Shown here piece by piece: positions 33,144-45,026 of a stretch of 64,000 nt of DNA. The stretch lies in NCBI GenBank assembly GCA_964030785.1, contig OZ034968.1, forward strand, positions 48,507,230 through 48,571,229, read 5' to 3'. The stretch's first letter is position 1; every line of letters starts with the position of its first letter. Below the pieces are notes generated by a model, which saw nothing but the letters and a program-made list of their open reading frames with translations, had not been told where the DNA came from and ran no database searches. A program made the translations under genes and the position numbers. This DNA comes from Siderastrea siderea (Eukaryota > Cnidaria > Anthozoa > Scleractinia > Rhizangiidae).

Positions 33144-33535
33144 GCCCGAATCTGGCAGCTGTGAAATGTGTCAAAAAATGCTTCAAAACTCGTTGTAAAA
33201 TCAGTAACACAAAAAGCAGAAAAGGCAACAAAATCAGATCGAAAAGGTAAAAAAAGCGATTGAAACCTTCCCTTGAATGTTTAAACTTGGAAGAGCCAAA
33301 ATTATGCTGAACCTACACTAACACACGTCCTTCCTCGCACCGCCATGTTTGTTTGGAATAAGAATTAGTACTCAGTCCTACTCGGCTAAATTTCTTTACT
33401 GGGGCGATCATGTAAACTCGGTTCCAGGCCTCGCTGCCAGCCTACCCTGACCAGCCCTCTCTTTCAAAATATAAACAGTTTCCCCAGCCTCTGCAAGCCT
33501 TTCGTGTAACATGTCTATTCTATCTATACTTACAG

Positions 33536-33644
33536 TGGGTGCGACCTGAGAAATACATTGTTCTGCTTCTGCAAGCAGCGCTTTTGTCCTTCGAAAAAAA
33601 GATATTAGTCTATTCTCGGAGCCTGCTACATCGCCTAGAGCCGC
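33536..33644 (-). CDS. Possible first coding exon, interrupted by a MITE
   Basis: On the - strand the block encodes ALGDVAGSENRL then FFRRTKALLAEAEQC, helical and coiled-coil-like, and ends at a consensus GTAAGT donor. Immediately upstream is the inverted-repeat element 33645-34766. On the far side of it lies AAAATGGCGACAGG, a good translation start. Joined, the start would be ATGGCGACAG followed by this block. The gene family is unknown. Confidence 0.4.
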
Positions 33645-34766
33645 TGTCACAGTGATTTGGGTATCCCCGTGTTTTGGGTATCCCCATACCCAAATCCCTA
33701 GTGAAATGGGTATCCCGGGTAGGGATGCCCAAAACACTGATTCTTACACTGACAAAAGACTGGAAGAAGCGAGGTCATTCTGCCGTTTATCTCCATTATT
33801 TAATACAAATGTTTTTATTGTTAATTTTGGGGCAATGTCCTGAAATATAGTCGAAAGTAAAGTAATTCTTGATATAAAGATTGGTTACTTTATGCCTTTC
33901 GTTGACCGCCATCCGCTTTTAATATCTTGTGCGAACATGAATTGCGCGATCACAAATAGGGAACCGCTGGTTTCAAAACGAACGCGAGGGATACCGCGAT
34001 CGTAAGCGTTCAACTAGAAGCCAGCCTTAATAATTCTTGATGAGGATATTTTTCGAAACAAATAACATACGTCTCCCGCTCTTCACAGCCTTCAGTCTTG
34101 TCTGGTCTTTCAGTGAGTCGGAATATTCATATTGTTCAGATATTGTAAACACTAAAACAGTCACAAACGCCTGCTGAAGCAAACACGAAAAGCTTGCAAC
34201 ACACATTTGTAATGGCAAAACTACTGTTTTTTGCATGCCCGGGTTCGTGTATGTTTATTTCTAAAAACACACCATGCATTGCGTAAACTGATCCCAGTGT
34301 TTACTATAATGCACAAATTGTCACGCAATACTTAGTTATTTGACGTGAATTCAAAGGCTAAGTAAACTTGTTTTGGTTTTTCTCCTAACGGTTACATACA
34401 GTATTTAAAAGCTCATCCTGAAAGCTTGAGGTCCGTTTGCACACTAATCACACGTGGGAAATTTTTAATGCAGAGCAAAGCGAGGCACAGCGGTTCAATT
34501 TCTTTGCGTAGTGGGACGAAATGCCAAGAGGCAAAAATAGCTTCGAAGACCCAGTTCAACACATTGCTTGACAATATGGACTTATGTTCGCGAAATTCCA
34601 CTAGCATTTGACAGGGGGTACCCAAATCACTAGGGTTCTGGGTATCCCGGGAGGGTACCCGGGGATACCGAAAACACGGCAGCCATATTTGGAGGGGATA
34701 CCCATTTCACTAGGGATTTGGGTATGGGGATACCCAAAACACGGGGATACCCAAATCACTGTGACA
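33645..34766. mobile_element. TIR element, 1.1 kb, ~76-bp perfect ends
   Basis: The left end TGTCACAGTGATTTGGGTATC and its right inverse match over about 76 bp, including CCCATACCCAAATCCCTAG. Internal GGGTATCCC words repeat. There is no transposase frame; the longest frames are unsupported. No target duplication could be defined. Confidence 0.82.
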
Positions 34767-35819
34767 CCTGTCGCCATTTTGGGCTTCTGTAACAGGCAGA
34801 CAGGAGCCTGGGGTCTTTTTTGGTGTACCCGGCGCGCGGTGCATCATACCATACGGACGTGAAGATCACACCATACGTACGTGAAGTTTACCATACTGTA
34901 TTTTTTATAGGAAGCAACAAACATGTTTTTAAATATTTGATGGCATGCAAAACATAGCATAAATAGTTGGAATTCGGCAAGATAAAGTGGTAATAAGCAT
35001 AATCAATGTAAAGTTTAGCACGTAAATTTGAAGTTGAGCATATATTGAAGAAGTTTATAATAATGTCCAGTATGGCGCCCCATATTTCTCAGCCACGAGT
35101 CATTGTCATTGCATTTTCCTTTTGATATTTTACTTACTTTATTTCAAGTATAGAAGGTTTCCAACCTAAATACTGTGGCGACATCTTGAGTAATTCCAGG
35201 CTTTGTTCATAACACTATATTGAATTTGTGTTTTGCATGTAACACAACTGATGGCGGGAAATGTAAGGTTTTGAAAATTGCGCGCGTCTTATCGACGACC
35301 GGTCCACGAAGCTATGGAATCAAGACAAAAAGGGACAGGAGATCTTTGGTAAGTAGCAATAAGAATTAAGATTTTGTATACATGTATACCTTAAGGCGAA
35401 ATATTAGCATCGCGCTCTAGCTTTATTCCGATTTTCTCAGATAATATGCTGTACCTGGAAACTTGATCCCTTGCGTTGCGCTTTAGTCTACTCTGTTTTC
35501 CTTGGGTAGGATATACCTGAAAGCGTTATTTTTAACATCGCTCTTAATTATATATCTCATTCTGTCTTCCTTGGGTAGCATATACCTGGAAGCGCAATGT
35601 CTAACATCGTGCTTTAGCTTATTCTGTCTTCCTTAGGAAGCATACATGCATGTTTGTGCAATGAAAAAGAAGCAAAACAAAACAAAAAATAACCGATTGC
35701 CAGGTTTTCATGTACAATCAGTGTAAATTGAATGTTACGTTGTATTACAGCTCTAAAATCATCATATGTTTTGAAAACCTTTTTCCTGGTCTTACTGATA
35801 GCGGGGCGGAGAATTTATT
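34767..35819. other. Spacer with short divergent tandem repeat
   Basis: At about 35400-35645 a 70-80-bp unit (CATCGYGCTYTAGC...TTCCTTGGGTAGCATATACCTG) repeats about three times with divergence. A possible first exon starts with ATG at 35314 (13 codons to a GTAAGT donor at 35352). No partner exon was found. Confidence 0.4.
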
Positions 35820-37404
35820 CCATTCTAGTCCAGCCATTAATGTTGCACAGTTTAGGGGTAAAAGCATCAAACTCGGCACAATGATAGTACCAGATAGACT
35901 GATCATTTTTAGCTATGGACCCCATCCAAATACACAAGGGGGGAGGCACAATGTGCCCTTGGGGAAGGGGTTTGGCCGTTTTGTTCTATAGTCCATCTAT
36001 ATGGTGAAAAATTGACAACTTAAGGGTAAAAGCACCAAATTTGGCGTGGTAATACTACTTACGTTGCTGAACAAAATTGGCTATGGTCACAGGCGGATTT
36101 CTGCTAGGGAGGAGAATTTTGCACTTAGGGGGGTGGAGTAGTTGCAGTTTTCAAAGAAATTGCTGCAATTTAAAAGTAAACTGTAACGTTAACCCAAATT
36201 TGTCATATTAGTAGGGCGTGATGTTCTAAGGAAGTTCATCTATGTCTCTACCTGGACCTTTTTACGAAAGGGGGAGCACAACTTGGGGGGAGAGGTGGTA
36301 TCATGTATCGTTGTATTTTCGTTTTAGTTTCTGTTGTGAAAGAAAAAACAATAATCTGCCTTGAAAACCAGCAGAATTATAATTCATTTAGCGAATAGTT
36401 TCTCCTGTGGTTTCATGCGAGAGCATCCTCCATGGTGGACTTGGGGTTGGGGGGCTGTGCACCTCGGCATAGAATGCACAATCGCACTTCGTACAATATC
36501 TGAAAATTAACAATTGTACTGAATAAAACTACATAATTATACAACGTTTATGTTATTTAATCTCATATTAACCGTTAAACCATGTACGAAAATTAACCGT
36601 TTTAGGGGATGCGTCTGCAACAATGTCAAGGATCTTAGCAGAAATTTGAGTCATACTCGAATATTTCAAATCCTACAAGAGTTAGTTTAAGTGCAATGAT
36701 GTAGACAACCATGTAAGGTCAGTCAGCTCCATCTTGTTAAGTCGTTGAGCTTAATCCTCTCTTGTATTCCCCACCACATTTGCAAAGCGCAGTGCAAGAC
36801 ATTCCGGCTTTTGCACATCTGCAACGTCCTTTGCAACCTCTCTCAATTCTGCACCCACATTTCACAAGCTCCTGGCATGCGTCTGACTTAGGCAAAAAGC
36901 TCATACTATGCAGAATGTCCTAGATGCTCTGCCTGTGCTTGAGAGATTTGTAGTTCTGATGTATGACCGGACAAGCTAGTGCCAAAGAGTCAGTGATGCC
37001 AGAAAAGTTCTACTAACGAAGAAGGGAAGAACCCTTGAGAACATTCCCCTACTGCTGATACATTATTACAGCACACCAAGAGGGTGGCATGCCAAGCTGA
37101 ACATTGTTAGGGACAGTGCTTGGTTTCTAATCCTGAACTACCTTCTCCTTGCCTGAATGGGGATGGACACACTCCGACTCAGATGCATAGCAGCCTCGGT
37201 GGACCAATTTACCTGAAGCATCACAAGTATGCCAGGAGCTTGTAAAATTGAAATTGTGGGTGCAGAGCTGAGAGAGGTTGCAAAGGACGTTGCAAATGTG
37301 CAAAAGCTGGAATGTCTTGCACAGCGCTTTGCAAATGCAGTGGGGAATGAGAGGAAGAGGATTAAGCTCAACGACTTTACAAGATTAACCATTGTTTGCG
37401 ATTG

Positions 37405-37845
37405 AAGGTCCGTACATTTCGCACGGACCATCCTCCTTGCTGACGGACCGTTTTTTGCGGTTGACGAACCGTACGTTACGCACGGGCTATCATTCTTGCT
37501 TACGGTCCGAATACAGGGTGTGCATCTCATTATCACACCAGGGCCAACTTTTGACGGTCTGTACGTTTCTTACGGTCTGTCATCCTTGCTTACGGACCAT
37601 TGTTTGCGATGGACGGTCCGTACGTTTGGCACAGACCGTCATACTTGATTACGGACCATTGTTTGCGATGGACGGTCCGTACGTTTGGCACAGACCGTCA
37701 TACTTGATTACGGACCATTGTTTGCGATGGCCGGTCCGTACGTTTGGCACAGACCGTCATACTTGATTACGGACCATTGTTTGCGATGGACGCTCCGTAC
37801 GTTTGGCACAGACCGTCATACTTGATTACGGACAGTGATCTGCGG
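37405..37845. repeat. 59-bp tandem array, about seven copies
   Basis: The unit (TACGGACCATTGTTTGCGAT..., GGTCCGTACGTTTGGCACAG..., CCGTCATACTTGAT) repeats exactly every 59 bp from 37621 to about 37845. More diverged units precede it from 37405. Each unit holds inverted words ACGGTCCGT/ACGGACC. Confidence 0.92.
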
Positions 37846-37889
37846 TTCACAATACAAGTATGATTATGCCTCGTTATTTAAGCGTACGT

Positions 37890-38190
37890 ACGAAGCGATT
37901 GATATACACAAAAGGGATGACAGTAATATTCTATTACTGGTTCTATAAGCATTGCGTAAAGTGATAACAGGGTTCAAAAAGAGGACTCGCCAAGAGACAA
38001 ACAAAGCGATCAAACTACACCAAAGAGGAAACGGTAATATGTCGATTACTCTCTCTATAAGCATTGTGCAACTGATAACAGGGTTGTATTAGCGGACTGT
38101 CCGAGGCAAGACAAAGCAATCGAGATACACGAAAGAGCAACACGTCTATTACTCGTTCTATAAGAGTTGTGCAAAATGATAACGCTAGGT
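37890..38190. repeat. ~110-bp tandem repeat, three diverged copies
   Basis: Copies begin AAGCGATTGATATACAC, AAGCGATCAAACTACAC and AAGCAATCGAGATACAC at about 37894, 38006 and 38116. Each contains TCTATAAGCATTGYG and GATAACAGGGTT or a variant. Confidence 0.75.
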
Positions 38191-38465
38191 ACAGACTAGT
38201 ACAGATATAGATGAACTTCCTTAGGACATCACGCCTGACTAATATGACAAATTCGGGTTAACGTGACAGCTTTTTCTTAAATTGCAGCAATTTATTGGAA
38301 AATTTTAACTACCCTTCCTCCCTAAATGCAAAATTCTCCCCCTAGCAGAAATCCGCCTGGGTCCATAGCCAATTTTGTTCAGCAACGTAAGTACTATTAC
38401 CATGGCAAATTTGGTGCTTTTACCTCTAAGTGCACAATTTTTTCACCACATAGATGGACTATTGA

Positions 38466-38616
38466 ATGATATTATAGTTTGTATTATATTATAGGTTATA
38501 TTTTAACTTTTTTATAGTAGTTATCATAAATGCATATATATTTTTAATATTTTCATTGTGAAGTAGGTCGCATTTCAGCCGGCCCGGAGGCTGCAATGAT
38601 TTTACTTTTAATAAAG

Positions 38617-38703
<87 letters not shown>
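38466..38703 (+). mobile_element. Retroposed 3' end with (CTAT)n tail
   Basis: The insert interrupts the right foldback arm. It ends with CTGCAATGATTTTACTTTTA, then AATAAA, then about 21 CTAT repeats (38617-38703). This is the shape of a 5'-truncated LINE or SINE with a simple-repeat tail. Comparison with the left arm shows the arm was continuous before insertion. Confidence 0.65.
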
Positions 38704-38881
38704 AAATGGCCAAACCCCTCCCCTCAAGGGCACATTGTGCCTCCTCCCCCTTGTGTATTTGGATGGGGTCCATATCTAAAAATGATCAGTCCATCTAGTA
38801 CTATCATTGTGCTGAGTTTGGTGCTCTTACCCCGAAGTGCACAATTCTGCAATTTTTTTGCACCGTATGGCTGGACTATTC

Positions 38882-39212
38882 AATGTTACCAGTTACACAA
38901 TTGTATTCTTGAGTTTGCCAACATTTTATATTACTTGATTGACTGAGATTGAAAAAGGCTGGTAAATTAATGTTTACGCCGCTTTTTTTTGCGTTCGACG
39001 AAGGAGAACGCATTCCTAATCATGTGTTGGGTGTCCTGTGTCTTACAAGGCAGAAAAATTCGAGATTTTCTGTAATCGTCGCCCACGTCGACGAGGCCAA
39101 ATTAACCCCCCCCCCCCCCGAAGATTTTTGCAGGGGCCTTCGCTCGGCCGGAAACTGGTATGGACTTTGGCCTCGCTTTCATGACACCCAGGCCCCAAAC
39201 GGTCAATTTAGC
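38882..39212. other. Spacer with poly-C tract
   Basis: An unsupported 89-codon frame starts at 38949. A run of 12 C lies at about 39107-39118. Nothing recognised. Confidence 0.35.
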
Positions 39213-40719
39213 GTTTAAGTAGCGCTTCGACTAAGAGGGAAAGAGAAATCGGCACAGGAATGCAAAGAACGTCGCGCGCGACCGCATCATAATTGGCTTA
39301 TTCAATTAAAATGCAACGATTTGATTGGTTGAAATTACTTTCTCTTCGTATTTTCTACGAAAATTGTCGATTGCACGCTCGTAGCCTTCAAGTATGGAAC
39401 GATCATGTGCCGATCTATTGTTTGGCAGTTTATCGGGCAATTCGTATGTGCGCGAAAAAAGTTACGAGGGCTTTGCCGTTGTATCTCGAATTTCATGGCA
39501 TGTCGGCGGTCACGTACGCAGTGAAAGTAATCTGTATCGGGGATCGAAAAAGCGTCTCGAAGGCATGTTGAGGCTCTTCTCTGTTTTTGGCCGCTTGTTT
39601 TTCAGTATCTTGACCCAGAAGATCTCGTAGTGTGGTGTCTGTATGCCTAACTTAGTGGAAAATTGTATTTCAAGGCCGCAAATCGACTGCCTGCCCGCGA
39701 GACGCTGAGAACGTCTGCATTTAGGCGACACGGGGAAGCTGTATCAGAAAGTGCCGCTAAAATTCTTTGCGTGGTTAACAGGGATAAACTTGAAGAGGAC
39801 TTTTATCTCCACAGAGGATTTTTTTAAACTTGTCGCAACAGCAAAATATCTACATGTACAGCTGTTGAACGTCGAATGGTGTGTGAAAATATCTGACCTG
39901 GCAATATTCAAAGCGAAAGTGTACCTTGGTCGCTTGAGAAGCATAAACATTTCTTTCAACGAACAATTGACCGTTCTTTCTGTTGCCTGTTTATGCTCTT
40001 ACAGCTCTGTACGAGGAATCTGTGCAAGCTTAAGGGGACTCAAGCTAGAAGAAAGATACCTATTATTTCTGGTGAAGACTTTCCCGCGACTTGGAAATGG
40101 ACAAACACATACACTGGAAGGCGATAGTTTTTTGATGCGCTGGACGCTATTTCTGATTTATTTTTTGAAGATTTTTGATGAACATTAACAGTTTGTAAAT
40201 GTATCAGAAAATACACGACAAACGTTTGCGCATATAACGCCACAAGTCATCGAAAACCTTGTATTTTCATTTTTATTCGGTTGTATGTTATTGTTTTGTT
40301 TCGCGCAGGAGGAGTCGCGCGCTATTCGGGTGTCTGATTTTCCGCGAACATTTGAACCAATGGTCTTACATGTAAGTGATATTTCTGTCATCGCGAATAC
40401 GGAAAACAATAGATATTTTGAATATACAAAGAGTTGAATTCAAAGATGTAGCTTTCCTCACATACAATTTCGCTGAAATTACGCTGTATTACTTGTTGCC
40501 TCAAAAGATATATCGTGTGTTAAATTAGGTTCGGCAATCGCACTATAAAGATTATTTTTCTGAGAAAGTCTGTTTGAATTTCGCGCTAATGCTCCTTTGG
40601 CCAATGAAAACTTTGTTACTAATTTAATTAGTAGTTAACAGCGGGCAACGTTGCAACGGTTCCCGGTGCCGCGGGCCTATTGTTTTCACTTTCCGTCTTA
40701 GGTGAAGCGCTACTTAAAC
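39213..40719. mobile_element. 1.5-kb TIR element
   Basis: The ends GTTTAAGTAGCGCTTC and GAAGCGCTACTTAAAC are exact inverse copies and the similarity extends to about 33 bp. One medium ORF is inside. The superfamily and target duplication are unclear. Confidence 0.6.
39751..40188 (+). CDS. Hypothetical protein inside TIR element
   Basis: 145 codons without interruption. Residues ~20-45 (STEDFFKLVATAKYLHVQLL) faintly resemble the end of a BTB domain; the rest is Leu-rich with no clear motif. It lacks a full domain, an upstream partner or splice evidence. It could be a decayed host gene captured by the element, or chance. Confidence 0.25.
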   Translation: MPLKFFAWLTGINLKRTFISTEDFFKLVATAKYLHVQLLNVEWCVKISDLAIFKAKVYLGRLRSINISFNEQLTVLSVACLCSYSSVRGICASLRGLKLEERYLLFLVKTFPRLGNGQTHTLEGDSFLMRWTLFLIYFLKIFDEH

Positions 40720-40789
40720 ACAATGTCATCGGTGCACGCGAATACTGATCGTGGTTTGAAGAGCTATTTTGTTATTTTCCTCGAGTTTT

Positions 40790-41128
40790 TTGGAAAAGTT
40801 TTCGAGTTTGTCGACAAGGCACAGTTTGAAGTCCACTCGCAAACAAAAGCGGCGTACCTGGGATGTAAAGTGGTCGAGAAAACATCCATTATTCGTACGG
40901 ACTCTTGAAGAATTTGGAGAGTGATTTCTACCGAAGACCACGAAGACTTTCACAAGACTTTTCACAAGACTCTTCCGAGAAAATTTTCAAGTTTTTCGGC
41001 TAGACACAGTTTGAGGCCCACTTGCAAACACAAGCGGCGTAGGTAGGATATACAACGCTCGAGAAAACATGGATTATTCGTACGGCCTTTTTGCTATTCC
41101 TTGTTGCCGAATTTAAAGAGTGATTTCT
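40790..41128. repeat. ~185-bp imperfect tandem duplication
   Basis: Copy 1 (about 40790-40935) and copy 2 (about 40975-41128) share GCAAACA(A)AAGCGGCGTA, CGAGAAAACAT and ATTATTCGTACGG in order. Confidence 0.8.
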
Positions 41129-42467
41129 GCTGACTTTCGGAGCCAGAAACTGGTCATGTTGTTGTAAGTCATCACGATAAGGACTGATAGGAAGGCTAAG
41201 TATTACTGTAAATGCAGGATGAAATGAAAGTGGACACTTCTATTAGGACATTTGTCGAGACACGTAACAGCCTAGCCTCTGTTATTTTTGACACGAGAAA
41301 TTTTAATACGAGCGGGTGAATCTGTCAGCAGAGACATCAAAATGCTCCTTGATACTAATTAATCATTGTTATGTGGTGCTTGAAATCAACCTCGTCCCCA
41401 GGGTCTTCTCGCTTTTCAAAATGGCGGCGGCTCGGGAGAAGACCCTGGCACACAGCAGATCACGTGTCTCCAACGAGGATGGAGATGTATTCAAAATGGC
41501 GGCTACGGCGAAAAGGAAAAGGGTGAGAAGAACTGGGTACGAGATGTGGCTAAGGTGAAGATAAACAAAATGGCGGAAAAAGCTGAAGTTCAGTTCAAGA
41601 AAAAATAGGAAAAACAGACACGTTTTGCATGTAAGAGTCTTAGGAATACGGCAAAGTGTTAGAGGTCTTGTTTTGCTGTTCATTGTTTCTTTTTTGTTAT
41701 TTTAAAGTTAAGAATAATGGGTTTGGGCGTACTCGACTGCCGAACTCCGTACTGCTAGTTGATTCAATGTTGCTAGTTGATTCAATGTTGCTCAAATGAA
41801 CGTATTATATTTTTGATTCATGAGGCTTTAGGCAATAAATTGTCTTAGCGTTACATTGTTACAAATCCGTCCTTCTTAAATATTGTTATGAATCCTTCCT
41901 TCTTAAAATTATATGCTTCAGCTTTAGACTTTTAAAGTAAGCTTATATCAGGCTCAAATTAAGCTTAAAATATAAATCTTGTGGAGTGAGCTTAGGCCTT
42001 AAATAAAACTAGTGCTACAAAATATTTATTCTACATGGCTTACATCTCTGTGAGTTCAGTGGAAATGACTCATTTATGGAGATGACTCATTAATTTTTGA
42101 TCTGGCATATTCCAGGTGCTGCTTTGGAGGCAGTGATAATCATTTTGACTTTGTTGAATTTATTTGTTCTTTGCGCTACAGTTTTGCTTGTACAGTTGTA
42201 GATCTCCAAGGCTTTGTCACTTTCAATATTGTTTTCTACACTTAAGCTTCAGTGAGTCACATTAAACGCTAGAACTGAGGAGATTGTGAGACTGTAAACA
42301 ATGGAAAAATAAAGCATTTTAACAGTTCTGGGGATAATATTCCCAGGTTTGAAAAAATTTTCTGCTTAACAACTTTAATCAATTGAGTAACCTGCAGCTG
42401 GGTGAAGTTTGAAAGTGTTTCAAAAATAAAAATGGGAAAGATAGGATTGAACTCACCTGAGGGAGTA

Positions 42468-42887
42468 ATACACAAGTGATGGAATAGTACACAACTGACG
42501 GAGTAATAAACAACTGATGGAATTATCATCCAACTGACTGAGTGTAACACAACTGTCCGAGTCTGAGACATATGACTGGGTAATACACAACTGATCGAGT
42601 AATGCACAACTGACAGAGAAGTACACAACTGACCGAGTAATGCACAACTGATGGGGAAGTACACAACTGACAGAGTAATACATAACTGACAGCATTATCT
42701 TGCAACCCACTGAATGACACAGAACTGGCAGAGAAATGCACAAGTGACCAAGTGATGCACAACTTCCAACTGCAACTTGCAACATGCGACTGACAGAAAG
42801 GTTACACAAGTGACCAAGTAACACACAACTGACGGGGTAATACACAACTGATAGAATTATCACACAACTGACCGAGTGATACACACA
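42468..42887. repeat. 19-bp minisatellite
   Basis: About 22 imperfect copies of ACACAACTGACNGAGTAAT. The reverse strand translates into a long repetitive frame (VSCVLL-type), an artefact of the repeat. Confidence 0.9.
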
Positions 42888-43432
42888 GGACCTTTGCATC
42901 AAATTCCCTACTCCTTGGGCAAGGAAAATACATGTAGCCAAATGTCTGAGGTATGCCCGGAGGGGAGGGGGGGATCTTGAAGATTCGAATTGATCAGCAC
43001 ATAACCTTAAGTTACAAATCCCACTTTTTAGGATGACTTGTTATTTCTTTGAACCTCTGTTGTAACTTTTAGTGGATTTTTGTGGTGTTCTAATTGGATC
43101 TGCAAACCCGTTTTATTTGGCTTAGATTGACATGAGAATAGTTTTAAAGTAGAGACATGAGATGGGAAATCAGTTTAAGAGACCATCAAAAACTGATATC
43201 CACATAACAGCACCCCTTTCCTTGTTCTTAACTTTAAGCCCCGATATCAACAAACATGTTCTCCTCACTATTCCCCGTAAATGTCTTATGGTACTACTTG
43301 AGAGAATTCACATAAACATCCTGACATTTTATTTTGGTGATCATTTCCTTTATTCTCAGGGCCTGTATGTTTGAACGAGTAGTGATATTGTAAGGAGGAA
43401 TTAGATGTTTGTTTGTCACTACTGGGGCTTAA

Positions 43433-44090
43433 GGACGTTCGCACCAATTGTTTCTGCACATCCTTACTGCGCACGCAATTCACTTTGTGATGTCATGCCA
43501 TGTCATGCATTGAGCGCGCGCGCTGTTGAAGAAATGTGGAGATATATAGCACTAGTGGGCACTTTAATTTCTATGCACGGGTTTAACTCTCTTAAATGTT
43601 CGGTGACCCCATATTTTCTTTTGATAGATCACTTTCTTTGTCGATTATCTACGTTTTGTGAAAAATTAAAGAAAATCTGTATTGTAGAAGTCTAATTTTT
43701 TTCAACTTTTCTGCCCTCGCATCATCGAATTCTACTATTATTGAAGCTGCACGGTGTTCGTTAAAGTCGATCTTAGAGGTTGAATTTAACTAAAAGGATG
43801 ACACCGGTTCAAATTATTTACTTAACAGACCCACTTAAGTAAAATTTGACTAAGAAAGTGGGTCTACAGCGAATCATTTTTAATATTTTTCAACTAACAA
43901 GCACTGAGGCCATGTCGAGTTACGAGGGCCGATTTGTCAAAATTGGGGTAGTTTTTGACTCGCTTTATTTCGAAAACGAAGTCGGTGACCCCCCAATTTT
44001 TTTCCATTTCTGACATAGGTAACTCATTATCTGACTGTAGCCAAAGTATGAAAAAAATCTGTATTGTAGAAGTTTTTCGCGCGAACGTCC
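43433..44090. mobile_element. Nested element flanked by TTAA
   Basis: Ends GGACGTTCGC and GCGAACGTCC are inverse copies, each bordered by TTAA (43429-43432 and 44091-44094). A TTAA target is the mark of piggyBac-type insertion, but TTAA may also be part of the inverted end. A second relative starts at 45027. Confidence 0.6.
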
Positions 44091-45026
44091 TTAAAGGCCT
44101 AACTACAAATTCCAATTTCAAAACTTTATGAAATCTTTTTCTCTTTTTTTTTTTCCTGAAATCCTCTCTTTCCCATTGATTTAAATTTTTCAAACACTTT
44201 CAAACTACACCCAGATAACTCAATTGATTGAAGTTGTTAAGCAGAAAATTTTTCAAAATGGTTTTATCACTGCCTCCAAAGCAGCACCTGGAATATGCCA
44301 GATCAAAACTTAGTTTAACCAGTCCATACAACACTGCTCTTTTCCCATTCCCTTGCACTTCGTTAAATCGAGGTTGCACTGTTAGTAAGCTTAAATAAAT
44401 AAGTAAGTAAATAAATAAGCTTAAATAAATGAGTCATTTTCTATTAAAGGCCTAAGCTCACTCCATAATATTTATATTTCAAGCTTAATCTGAGCCTGAT
44501 ATACTTGAAAAGTCTTAAGCTGAAGCATATAATGTTAAGAAGGACGGATTTGTAACAATGTAACGATAAGACAATTTATTGCCTAAAGCCTCATGAAACA
44601 AAAATATAATATGTTCACTTGAGCAACATTGAATCAAATAGCGGTACGGAGTTCCGCAGTAGAGTACGCTCAAACCCATTACTCCTAACTTTAAAATAAC
44701 AAAAAGGAAACAATGAACAGCAAAAACAAGACCTCTAACACTTTGCCGTATTCCTAAGACTCTTAGATGCAAACCGTGTCTGTTTTTCCTATTTTTTCTT
44801 GAACTGAACTTCAGCTTTTTCCGCCATTTTGTTTATCTTCACCTCAGCCACATCTCGTACCCAGTTCTTCTCTCCCTTTTCCTTTTCGCCGTAGCCGCCA
44901 TTTTGAATACATCTCCATCCTCGTTGGAGACACGTGATCTGCTATGTGCCAGGGTCTTCTCCCGAGCCGCCGCCATTTTGAAAAGCGAGAAGACCCTGGG
45001 GACGAGGTTGGCTTGAAATTTTCCCG

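Larger units (their letters stand above)
35820..38881. mobile_element. 3.1-kb foldback element with internal satellites
   Basis: The left arm (about 35820-36265) is the inverse of the right arm (about 38195-38881), sharing words such as CAAATACACAAGGGGG/CCCCCTTGTGTATTTGG and CAACGTAAGTA. A second, inner pair of inverted arms is 36733-36900 and 37220-37390. The right half also carries two tandem arrays (37405-37845 and 37890-38190). A later insertion at 38466-38703 splits the right arm. No protein-coding region. Confidence 0.75.
41387..45011. mobile_element. Giant hAT-like foldback element, 3.6 kb
   Basis: The ends are CAACCTCGTCCCCAGGG and its inverse. Long inverted arms follow: about 41387-42448 on the left and 44161-45011 on the right, alignable throughout, including the CAAAATGGCGG words. 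CTTGAAAT (8 bp) flanks both sides (41379-41386 and 45012-45019), a hAT-sized target duplication. The loop holds a minisatellite (42468-42887) and a nested TTAA-flanked element (43433-44090). No transposase; short frames in the arms are not credible. Confidence 0.88.

Noticed and set aside
41387..41683. ORFs containing FKMAA words in the hAT ends
   Set aside because: The same translated words occur at both element arms and in the small MITE; they come from the inverted repeat.
42269..42941. Long - strand frames rich in Val-Ser-Cys-Leu
   Set aside because: They are translations of the 19-bp minisatellite and flanking foldback arm, not a gene.
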